From Parus major (Eukaryota > Chordata > Aves > Passeriformes > Paridae): a stretch of DNA of 64,000 bases. The notes under the pieces were generated by a model, which saw only the letters and a list, made by a program, of their open reading frames with translations, was not told where the DNA came from and did no database searches. Below, piece by piece: positions 50,422 to 61,500 of the stretch. How positions within the stretch are numbered: the stretch's first letter is position 1; each line of letters starts with the position of its first letter. Location of the stretch: contig NC_031799.1 of the NCBI RefSeq assembly GCF_001522545.3, positions 32,537,950 to 32,601,949 of the forward strand, written 5' to 3'. Made by a program: the position numbers and the translations under genes.

Positions 50422-52218
50422 GTAAGTCTATTGCAGCAATAGAAATGTGGCTACTGGCACATCCAGGTGGCAGAACTAATCAGATGTTGTGGAAAGAGGA
50501 AATGGCATGCAGGCAGCCCTGTTCTAAAAAAAGCATCAGTCTCCATTTCTACTCAGAGCAGCATCAGCTGAAGCAAGGTGGTGGTGAAAGGAAAATGGAT
50601 AAGGAGAAAACATCTAAGGATAGGGTTTGCACTCCCTAATTCCAAGATACTCAGTTTAACTCTTTCAAACTTGCTAGCTAAGAAAAGCATTTATTAACCA
50701 TATCCTAAAGTGACTACCTTAAAATGAGAGTGATGCCACCTTCTCCTGTGAAGTGCTCTGTCTCCACTGAGCAGTCTTTCCATCCAAGGCTGTGTGATAT
50801 TGCCTCACTTCACAACAGGTGTATAAAACCAGTGCACTTCTAAAAAGAACATCCCAAGTTCAGTGAATGCTGAATTTTACTTTGTTTTTAAACACTGGTC
50901 AAAGAGCCCATCTAGGTGATTTGAAAGAGAGTGGCAGCTGTGAAATATGAATGGAAGTGGTACCTGGTGGGAGCTGGAAGTGTGGGAAAGGTGTTTTCTT
51001 TCCTAGTAACTCATCTTGTATCATTTCTGCATCCCTGGAAGATTAATGATCCAGCCAGACTTTTTAAGTACTTTAGGAGTGCATTTGGTGGTAGAGTCTC
51101 AAATTCTGAAGCCTATTCCCCACAACTGGGGCAACACCATTAGAGCCATTAGAGCATCCACTAATGCTCTCATCTTTCATAACTAGTGAGCTTCCAGAGG
51201 ATGTATGACAGTGAGATTTCTCAGCTTCACAGACAATACTAAAATAAAGGTTCACACTTTTCTCCTACCAATCCAAACTGACTCCAGAATCTCCATCTAA
51301 AAAAATAATTTGGATAAAATCAGCTGAGTTTCAGCCTATAAATAAAGACTCCCAGATGATCTCCAAAGCCTTTTCTGATCATTATAAATGGCTTAGGTTT
51401 TAAAGATGGTAAGTTACTGTGAGTTATGCAAGCTGCTTATGTTTGTAATCAAATTACATTTTTAGCTCCTTGATGGAACAGAGCAGTTCAGGCATCCTTG
51501 ACCTGTACTCAGCAGTAGAAAGCTTACATAATATGCTCCATGATCTAACTGAAAGGGGATGAAGCCACTATTCATTTCAATCACATATCACATCATTTTC
51601 ATGACAAACAGAATTGGGAATGCTAGGCATTACCTCAATTTTTAAAATAGTGTTGTGATTAGTAAACAACTAAATCCTGCAGTTCTCAGCATAGACTGAT
51701 CCTCTTGAGTGCTGAACTCTTAGTCCTTTGGAGTTCTGCCTAAGTACACCACAAGATCTGGCAGCATTATAACCATATGTACTTAGGGCTTGATCCAGGT
51801 TGTACCAGACACTAAAAGTTTTTCACTAATTGTCATGAACATTTGATTTGGCTTCTATGCTCTATACATTAGCTTTTTCTTCCAAGCTGCTTTATCTCCT
51901 GGTACCATATAACTCTGTCACATATGAATAGGGTCAAGCAGAATGCTGTGGTAGCCTCCAAAGATAATTTCTTTTAGTTTGTGGTCATATTGATCCATAT
52001 ACTATTTAAATAATTTCTCCATCACCTTACCTAACATGAGGCAAAGTTTCAGTAGTTATCCAAAGTTGCTTAACTGTTGCTGCCTCTCTGAAATGGGCAG
52101 CACAGTGAAAGGTCTAGGAATGTCTTGAGGGGGGGCAGGGAGGAGGGAGGGTTCTATATCCAAAGACGTTTTCTGCTATAATGTTGCTCATCACTTAATT
52201 CTCCCAATCTGTTACCAG
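50422..52218 (+). other. Intron, 1.8 kb
   Basis: The borders are gtaagt and gttaccag. It holds two AATAAA hexamers (51243-51248, 51341-51346) and a G-quadruplex-type motif at 52129-52151 near the acceptor. I see no gene or mobile element. Confidence 0.9.
52129..52151 (+). other. G-quadruplex-type motif 67 bp upstream of an acceptor
   Basis: Seven G (52129-52135), CA, GGG, AGGA, GGG, A, GGG: four or more G-runs of at least three with short loops on the sense strand. It would be present in the pre-mRNA just before the exon at 52219, between the likely branch-point region and the upstream intron body. Confidence 0.85.
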
Positions 52219-52353
52219 AGCCTCCACGACCTCTCCCTTACCTAGAAGAGTTGACAGCAGTGCTTAGCAGTGCTGGGCCCAACACCCATTCAGTGCTGAC
52301 TTCTCCTTCAGGAACAAAATTGACTGTCAGTCCAGGGAGCTCTGCTCTCATAG
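52219..52353 (+). CDS. ADAMTSL1: ADAMTSL1 exon: spacer leading into fourth Ig-like domain
   Basis: The acceptor is gttaccag and the donor gtaagt. A split glutamate opens the exon, then PPRPLPYLEELTAVLSSAG and finally LTVSPGSSALIG. In human ADAMTSL1, as I recall it, this segment immediately precedes the first cysteine of the fourth Ig domain. The bird sequence keeps the pattern of a proline-rich start, the LTSP core and a GSSAL ending, but is more divergent than the neighbouring exons. Both ends are phase 1. This is the last ADAMTSL1 exon I can find in the window. Confidence 0.92.
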
Positions 52354-55300
52354 GTAAGTGCTTTAATATTTTTTTATTTTAAAGTCTTTAGAGTTTATAT
52401 TACAGTTATGCATCTGGTTAACCATTACATTAAGGATTTGGTTGTCCAGACATGGGCACTGAGACAAAAAATGTCAAACCAATAGTTCATTGTGAGTCAT
52501 AATCACTGCCAAATACTTTTTAGATCTCAGAAATTATTTTCTTTTAAAAAGGTCCTTTAATTAGTCCAAAACTGCATTCAGACTAAGAGCTCCACGTTGA
52601 CACCCCTTATATATACACAGACATCTTCTAAGAGGTGGAATCATGGATATAAGAGGTAAAAACCTTCTTACAGGTTCTTACACCCTGTAAGGAGCAGTCC
52701 CTGCCCTGGGGGGCTGGCAATCTTATTCAACACAAAGACATGGCAGAGCAGTGTGCTACTTGATCTAAAAGAAGAAATGTTGGTAATTCTGTTTCAATTT
52801 TTCTTCTACATTTGGATAGTTGTCTTGCCATATACCTGCTACTCATGTTGTATATCCTTCTCCAGGGTATATATTCTTCAGGATATAGTTTTGCCTATCC
52901 CTCTCTACACATTTTGATCTTGCAAGCTCTCTGTTTTAACCTGTTCATTTTATTCCTCTTTCTTATTTCACACAACCTGTGCTTGCAAGAAGCCATATAA
53001 GGAAATCAGCCCCAATGTATGATTTTCTTCTCTTCATCCTTTTCTGCCTTCCATATATATTTAACCTCTTTACACAGAAAGTTCTTTTATATCCTGTAAA
53101 CTCCTTTCAGGTCTGTGAGTGATTTGTTTGCAAAGAGATTCTCATTCTTCTCTAAATTGCGGGATATATTTATTTTACAGTTTCATTTCACAGGCTGCTT
53201 TGAAACTCTATTAATTGTCAGGCTCAGATAATGTGTTCTCTAATGAACACGTTACCACAAAAACTTGTCAAGCCCTACAATTTCAGAACTATCTTTTCTT
53301 CTTTTAGGGGTAGGGATCTGAAACTTTTAGGAAGGGTTCTGCAGATGTGATGTCCTGAGTGTTAATCCATCTCTACACCTTCCAAAGCATTCTTTCCTCA
53401 CATTTAATAGCAATTTTAAGATTTTATTTTCACAATGGAAACAATCTATTTATGTTTTTAGTTTTGTGTGGTTTACTCTTCCAGGTATCTGCATTCATCT
53501 GCATACATTTGCAATGGCTGTCAGCCTGCAGCTCTGGATTACATTTCTGCTTGCTCAAAAACTGCACTGAAATAGTCCTCAGTGGGGAAAATATCATAGA
53601 TATTTATTAGCATTGAATAAATCATTTTGAGTATGGTTTTATTTTTCTCACTGATTTAGGACTGGGTCATACTCCTGTTCCATCTCAGATTTCCAAAAAG
53701 AGGTATTTAGGAGTTTCAGGCAGTTTTTATTGTTTAAGAGCAGCAATTGAATGACAATGGGTGTTCTGCACTGCCTGTATACAACCATGTCCAGATCAAT
53801 TTCATTTGGCCGTGTTGCCCTGTACCCTGCTGTTTCACCTCATGGGCAAGGAAATTCCATGGCTTTTAATTGCAAAATAGCAAACCAATTTCATTCTTGA
53901 GGCAGTTCCCTTTACTTCACTGGTGTTTTACTGGTTTGAATTTGAGTCTTGTTACTATTCAAACCTACAAAAATTTTCTGAGATAATTTTTCTAACAAAA
54001 AATCAACATGAAATGGGCTATCCAGTCAATTAGAAAGTTGTCCATTGATTCCTTCTATTCTACTACCCGCCCAATCAACTTTAATCCTGCTAAGTCTTTC
54101 ATCACTTACCATCTTGAGGTGTTGGCTCTACATTCTCTGGATGTCCCGTATAAGAACGTTGGGTATATAAATTGCTATGTGTAAGATCCCTTGTCTGTGC
54201 TACTGTTAGGCACTGGCATCTCTTGGGATTCAAAAGGCATTGAATTAGATATGTATTTGAAAATCTAGGCATATGAGGATTTGTTGAATAGTGAAGGAAA
54301 TCAGGATATGTGCAAAGGAACAGAGTGAAATGTGAAGAAAAGGAGTGATAAGTAAGCTCTGGGTAAACATTTTATTTTACAGAAGTTAAAGACAACAAAG
54401 GTGAAAAATTATATTAGAACCTGGATAAAGCCATGCATAGGTTTGCCAGAGTTTAAGAAAAACAGGAGTCAAAACTTCATTAAACACTGGCTTCATGCCC
54501 TTTGGTGGGGGGTAAAAAAAATGCAAACAGAAAATATTAATACAGCAGTGGAAGTCTAAAGCTGCAGATGAGAACTTGTTTGGAAATTAACAGCTCTATC
54601 AAGTATAAAAAGATTTATCAACTGATCTGCAAGGAGAGAAATAGAACTTTCAGGTTATCATACATTCTATACACTGTCTTTTACAAAGTGGATTTGTGCA
54701 ACGCTTCCACCATCATTTCAACCATGTGAACCTATTAACTTGCTGTCTAGAATCATCTGCTATGGGTTTCCTCTACTTAAATTTCAGGGGGGTTGTGGAA
54801 GCTAAAGAGCAGTGTCATAACACAGATATTTGGTTTGGAGGTTTTTCTTCTCATTGCAAGGGTCATTGAGCAGTCATTTATGTGCCTTCACAATAAAAGG
54901 AGAGGAAACTATCTGTTAAAAAACCCATGCCCTGCTCAACAGGGTCAGCAATATTTTTATCTTAGATACTGCTTTTGCTTCTAAAGTTTTGAGATTCCAG
55001 ACAGCTTTTTATGCCCAACTCATCATCCAGCTGAAGAGCATGATGCAGATGGTGGCTTACACACATTGGTGCTTAGCCTACCCTTTAACAAATCCTGAAA
55101 ATATGTGCAGTGAGCTGCACTCTTCCCCAGCCCTTACATTCATTGTCAGGTTGTAGTAGGCACTTGTGTGTTACCTGCTATCCCCAAAGCAGAGCTAGAA
55201 CACCCATGCTTGAAAATATATCTGGGTTTTATGGTAATGCAAACTGGCAATCAGTGATGAGCCACAGACTGTCACACACATTCTGATGTTCTTGGTTCAT

Positions 55301-56196
55301 GGCAGGCACACAAAAAGACTTTACATTACACATAAGATAAAACACAGTTGATTTCTGAAATGACACAAATTTACGTTTTTGTGGAATTTTTTCACATTAG
55401 ATCTTAATCTTATAAAGGTTTCTGTCTTTGTGACTTTTTAATCTTGATTACGGTTTTCCTGAATGTAGGTGATGAAAATATTATAAGGAACACTGCTCTT
55501 TTTGCCACAGAAAAAGCCTTTTGTTTGTCACCTGATAAGAATTTTGGGGTTTAAATTAAATTAAAAGAACATCCTAAGCTCATGTATTTTCAGTAGTTTA
55601 TCTGTGCTACAAGTATCAAAGAATTTTTTTACACAAGTCCTTAAACAAATTTCAATAAGTCTTCAGCTTTGTAAATGTTAATATTAGCAGAAACAAATGT
55701 TGTAGGATCCAGTGTTCTTGATTTCTAACACTCCTGAAGAAAAGGCTTTGGGCTTATCAAGAATATCTGCTTTCATTTGGGTTCAAGCTTGTAATTTTCT
55801 GTATTTGAATATAATTCAGTGGGAAACTCAGGATCTTACAAATCTTTGTAGAGATTCACTACAACTTCTCATATATGTTGTATTATTATTGGAGACCAAT
55901 AATCAGCAGACTTGGCAAAGGAAACAAAATATTATTAAAAAATATGTCCTTGTTTCAGCACTGAAGAATCCTGAACATGTTATAATTGTGTTGCACAGTG
56001 AAAGATTAAGCTTTACTGACCTTGATATCTATACATTAGTTATATTTAAGTGAGAATTTTTAAGAGGAATATTGGAAGAAGTTTCAGAAATGAATACATC
56101 TAGGAATATGAACATGTAGTATTCCTTGTAAAATTTCAGACTGAAGTAAAGAGGACAGACGGAAAATGTTATTTTAGGGAATCTGATAATATAATA

Positions 56197-56224
56197 ATAT
56201 TATCATATTATAATATGATAATAT
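56197..56224. repeat. Perfect 28-bp AT-rich palindrome
   Basis: The 14 bases 56197-56210 are the exact reverse complement of 56211-56224, with no spacer. The sequence is A/T except for one C and one G. The flanks are TAATA-rich. Such cruciform-prone AT palindromes are unstable on replication. Confidence 0.9.
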
Positions 56225-58067
56225 AATAAATGGGGAAAAGCCTAGGCAATTATTTGAAGTCTGGTTCCCATCCCTTCCTTACTTGTAAAGGATATATGAA
56301 AATTACTGTGATGTTAAATCAGAAAGTGTATTTTTCTATGACCAGAAAAGTAAAAAGATAGAAAAATAAATACTGCTGCACCATATTTATTATGTTCTCC
56401 TTGATTACATTACTTCCATATTTACTCACTTCACAAATCAGAAAATTATTTTACTGTCAGCACTGCAAACATAGTCCTAAAAAGCAGGTTTCTTTCTGGT
56501 TTTATACATCATCCCACATGACTACACAATTGGAGCAGCTTTGCTGCCTGTTTCACTACTGCTTCAAAATATGACCAGCTGCACAACAAAGTCTTGTTCT
56601 GCAAATATCAATATTCAAAATGCAGCTGTTTTTAAGACAAAGTGATAACAAAAACATGTCACTTAAAAGATACAAAGGATTTTTCTGTTCCAAGTTTACT
56701 GTATATCACTCTGATTTTTCTTCTCCTGGCAGTAGCATATCCCACTCATTTTCTAGTAGAATTGCTTAGGTTCCCAGAAAGCAGAATCAGAAAAAGAGTC
56801 ACCTTGATTGCAATGGCCAGCCTTTTGAGTATGAATAAATTACTTAAAAGGTCCAGCTGCCTTAGAGCCAAAATCTAAAGTTCAGAATGGGGTCAGGTTT
56901 TTTTATTATTTCGGATGGGATCTCTTCAAGCCTGTGACTAGTACTCGCCAGTAGGTTTAAGGGTTATCTAGACATGATAGCAGACAGAAGAATTAACCTA
57001 GACGTTTTTGCATGTTCTTGGGTGCATTATAGTGAGCCAAATGTACAGCTGACTGACTGCTTTAGGAGGAAAAGCAGACCAGATAGATAGACTAATGTCA
57101 GGATCAAACTCTTTCAAGCAGAGCCAGAGAAGTTAATGCTGCAATTGCGTGCTGTGTCACAACATCTTGCTCTCATAGGACTGACACTTGTTCAAAATCA
57201 GTGTGAAAAGTAATAAATGATCCCAATGAACACAACTGATCTCATCAGTACAGACTTCTTTCAATGTTTAGTGATACACTTGAGAGCAAGAGTATATCTT
57301 CTTGAAAGCATGTTTTCTTGTAATTCCCCTTTGCTCTTCCCATCTCTACCATGAGCCTCTTTTAATTTTTTCTTTATTTGGGAATTATTGCTGTACTAAA
57401 ATTTGAACCAGAAATGCAAAATAATTTGCAATCTGCTCAAAGCTAGCAAAAAGAAAATTCATGATTAATTACAGGTAAATTGGTGTCTGTGCTCCCCTTA
57501 AGGAAAAAGACAGATGAAGAAGCTGTGCAGTAGGACTCAGATGAAATCATGACTAGCTGATAAGTTATTTTGCATGATGCCATTATTTTCATCCTCATTC
57601 TCTGTAAAAAATTAGCCATCATGTTTAAAAAGAAGTTCTCATGCTAAAGAATATTTTTTTCAACTTTATTTGATATTAACATTATGTCTAGTGTGATGAG
57701 GATAAAGTACCAGGTACATGGTTCATGGGATACTCTGTCCTTCTAATTGTGTTATCTGTTCCTTTCAATTTTTTTCTCAGTGAAAAGTCTGCCTTGTCAT
57801 AATATTTGTGAGAATTCCCAGGTAGGTACATGACCTTTCTGTAAAGACTAGAATTAAAAGTAATATCAAGATTATTCCATTTTCTTTGCATTTAGTTGCC
57901 TAATCAGTCACTATCACATTGATTACATCCTAAATATTGTATGAAGTTCATAAAGTGTTGAAGCATCCTCCTTCTACATCAGAGTAAGCAGACTGTGTCA
58001 GACTACACTGTAGTATTGCACTGAAATGTGTGGCTTTTCTTTTGCATATACATGTTACTGCTGAAGA

Positions 58068-58500
58068 TGAGTAGATCTCGCGGACTCAGGTCGAGGTGTG
58101 GTGAAAGAAAGAGCAGAGTTTATTTTTCCTCCCAGGATTTATAGGCTTGTGACCACGGCCAGGGATTGGATGGTCAGGATAACACTTTCTCACTGCACTG
58201 GCCTTGAGAGATGCCCATCACAAGACGTGTAACAGAAAGAATGTACTCATATCTATGTTTACAGTTACTGTCCTGGGAAAGTCCTTGGAAAACTATGTTA
58301 GCAAGCTCAGAAGCTGAGTTTTCAGGGTGACATATACACACTCCGTATATTCTGGTTTTAAAATTATGTGATGATACCTCTGAATGGTTGAATGTTTTGA
58401 CTACACTAAAACAGTGTTTGTTTCTCAGGCAATCAGACACTAGTCCAGCTATTTTGACCCTGAACACAGGGTCAAAATAGTGACTGCCTCTAGCCAATCT
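58068..58500 (-). mobile_element. Solo-LTR-like fragment of an endogenous retrovirus (borders uncertain)
   Basis: Read on the minus strand, a TATAAA (58138-58143) is followed after about 13 bp by AATAAA (58119-58124). Next comes a CTTTCTTTCACCACACCTCG-type stretch, then a CpG-bearing segment (ACCTGAGTCCGCGAGA) ending near a CTACTCA at 58068. This order resembles the U3 promoter, poly-A signal and U5 end of a retroviral LTR with a short R region. The CpG-rich wording differs from the surrounding intron. No internal viral gene region is seen, and the U3 border and target-site duplication could not be fixed. It could instead be an unrelated repeat. Confidence 0.5.
58449..58480. repeat. Perfect inverted repeat, 14-bp arms, 4-nt loop
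   Basis: The left arm CTATTTTGACCCTG (58449-58462) and right arm CAGGGTCAAAATAG (58467-58480) are exact reverse complements around AACA. The arms contain TGACCC and GGGTCA, nuclear-receptor half-sites in everted orientation separated by 8 nt. The element lies in or beside the presumed U3 side of the LTR-like segment. Confidence 0.92.
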
Positions 58501-61500
58501 GCTGTTTTGAGGTTTTTTCCTGCTTGCTGTTTTTGTGCTATGAATGATCTAATCTGACAACCATTGATCTACAGTAGTGGTCAAAAATGCTTCCATATAA
58601 AACAATATCACTGGCCTCTGGGGCGACACCTGGTGAATTTTGAGTTTGTTGTAAAACTTACAGGCCTTGAATGTTTGTCTCTAAGCTTTACCTGAATCAC
58701 CAACCTAGATTTTATCCTAATTAAAGTAATGCAGAGCTCCATTGAGACAAATCTTGGTGGGTAAATAGGAGTAACATACTTGCTGTGGGTATCCTGATAT
58801 GGATACCTCTCATTCTGCCAGCTTCCTTCACATAAAATATCCTTGCAAAAATATTTTTGCAAAACTCTTGCAAAACTAGAGATTTATTCTAAAGCATTAA
58901 GGGAGTTTGAAACACTCTGGGATTTCTGACATGTTGACTAAAGGACTTCTCAGTTACAAGTTTTGAAGCAACATCTCCCTCTATGATAGTCCTCAAATCT
59001 CTCAGGACTGAAGTTATAGCCCTTCTGGAGCAAGCATCACTGCCTTTCCCAAACCTGTCACAACCTCCTCTGCATTTTTTATTTTCCAAGTGCCACAGGA
59101 AATGGATGAGATGCCATTTCAAAATGTAATAAGTTTATATTAGGTTATGAAATACAGAAAAACGTCTACAGCAGTATTGACACTTTTATCTTGGTAACTG
59201 CATTATGCGCCAGCTTTTGCTCTGTCTTTTGTTGAACTCCTTGTGCTGTGCTGTTGTTCAGTGCTTGTACCATGAGTCCCATCTGACTGCCATTTTTCTT
59301 CCATAAATGGACAGTTTACCTGGAGCTGTGGCAGTGGTGGGGTAGAAGTTTATAGTTTAACTCCTTTTCCATTTTTGTCATGAATTTAATAAACCTATCA
59401 GTTAGCTTAGGTGGCTGTTTGAGTATGCTGTATCCATTACTGTAGATTTTGATTTTTGGTTTGCTGTTGTTGATTGTACTTAGAACAGTCCTTATTTATA
59501 CATGATTCTCAGTGTGTAGGATTTCTGTTGTAAGACTAGGTTTTAGGAAACAGTATTAACTACCAGAGCTTGAAAATTCTCTTGCTTTTTAATAGGCCCA
59601 CTGTGTGTCTGTGTATTTGGGAACATTTTTTACAACCACTTGAGGCTGGGAATGAGCCTGACTCAGTTTTTGTTGAATACCATGTATATTTGCAATGCTA
59701 TGTAAGTGATATCTAATAACAACAACATGTGTGGCATTGGGTAACCAGTTTAGGGGGTTTTAGAACTGTTAAAACCACGTAATATGTTTAGTATAGTATG
59801 TTTCAACCGCACCTTTGCAGCCTTACTTATTTAAAATACCTGCCTATTTTTTTAAGTGCTACTGTTATCAGCTGAATTTATTTACTTCAAGAATTCCTAA
59901 ATATATGGTTTTCCTTTCTAGCATAAATTCATGTTATCTGCATTGCCTTAAAAATTTTAAGTTGTATTTCTACAAACACTAATTCTTTCAGTTTTTTCAT
60001 AATTCCAATGATTTTTATAAATTTTATTTAATTCAGCATGTGAAAGCAATGAGAAACAATTTGCATAGTAGCAAACACTTAAGTGTCTGTCACTTTTTAG
60101 TATATTGAAAGATCTTCATTCATAAGAGACACTGCAAAGACATGTCTCTTACTTTTGCCTCTTCAGCAAAACAGGTATTACATACATGTGACTTTCGGAC
60201 ATGATCTTACCAACCTTCATTTGGTCTGATTTCATTTTGAAAGTTGAATACATCCCATCAATTTTTCATCCTTATGTTAGATACAGGGTGGAATTGAATT
60301 TTCACTCCATTCCATTTAACATTCACTTCTCATTTCAGTGAGCTAAGGAGAAAATAAGCTATGACCAGAAACTGGGGGAGTGTTTCTCACTACCAGTAAT
60401 CTCACCTGCATAGAGTGAACACAGTAGCACAGTGTCAGCCACAATGTAGTAGCTCAGCACCAAACTTGTGTCTATTCAGATTGATCTGTGGCTTCTCCAC
60501 AGTTTGTTCCAAGCATTTTACCCCACATTTCATCCTCAAACTGGCTTCTATTTTGAAAGCCTACTTTATTTCCTTGAATGTAGAGTTTAGAGTGGAAATA
60601 CCGTCATGTTTCAAGTCCTGAAGGAGCATCACATTTATTGCTTTAACACCATGTACTGTGATCCACAACTCCTTTCTGTTAGAGTTCAATAAAATAACAC
60701 AGAAATACAAAAAAAGAAACACAAAAATCAAATAAACTACCTGATCTTGATCTGAAGTCTTCACTCACATTCCATCTTTAATGAATATTAGAAATATTTC
60801 CTGGGGCTAATCATCATGTCAATGGTAAATTAGTAAATGTCAACAATGTCAATTAGTAAATTAGAGAGTTGTTAGACAAATATGAAGACATGAAAATAAT
60901 CTATATTTTAAGAATAGACATCTATTTTACAGGAAGTGCTGTACTGATTTTTAATTTACATTTTCAAATGTACTTAGAACTTGCAAAATTCACTTGACAT
61001 TTTTACCATTGTTTTCCATACAGTATCAGGCTGCCAAAAAGAAAAGGAATCCTAAAATCAACAGCCTTTGCACTAATTTTTATCAGGTCTGAAAGTGCAA
61101 AAGTGGTGCATGCTTTATATTTTGTTCTCCTAGGATCCGCATGTTAGCCCAGAGCCTTTCTGCAGCTACGGTCATTCAGAAACTGTTGCAAAGTTTCAAT
61201 GGGGAGCTGAATTTGGCCTGGAGTGTGCATTTATTCCTTCCTCTTGAGAAACTGTAGAGTTGTGCAACGTTGGTCCTCCCTTTCCAAATACCCTGTTGTT
61301 ATCCTTGAAATATTAACATTTTCCCTGCTAGAAGATGTCATTTTTATTAGATTTGTGTTTCTGTCTCCATCTTGTGCACATTACTGGCCCATCCTGACTT
61401 TGAATGAATTAGAGTCTGAGTAATCTCTGGAAGAGAGGATGAAGGCAATATTTTTTTTTCTTTATTTAAGAAGGACTGAAGCAGAAAGGCCCTCTCATGC

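Larger units (their letters stand above)
5194..52353 (+). other. ADAMTSL1: ADAMTSL1 gene, partial (ten internal exons)
   Basis: This is the gene-level entry. Ten exons with consensus acceptors (AG) and donors (GT) join in a single open frame of 2690 nt (302, 130, 211, 180, 154, 1141, 128, 129, 180 and 135 nt). The phase at each junction matches the next exon. The domain order, five TSRs then Ig-like domains, is that of long-form ADAMTSL proteins. Stretches such as VADLPIDECEGPKP, FDELYDWEYEGF, LSQQPEEL and AQQLSASEVVTHLGQT match human ADAMTSL1 as I recall it. Family knowledge: ADAMTSL proteins lack the protease domain of ADAMTS enzymes, are secreted and bind matrix. The main alternative is the paralogue ADAMTSL3, which has the same layout; the TSR wording favours ADAMTSL1. 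The gene runs off both ends of the window. Confidence 0.93.

Noticed and set aside
59316..59360. A stretch reading FTWSCGSGGVEVYS that resembles the start of a TSR
   Set aside because: The next expected ADAMTSL1 segment is the core of the fourth Ig domain, not a TSR. The frame soon stops and later cysteines are absent, so it is a chance resemblance.
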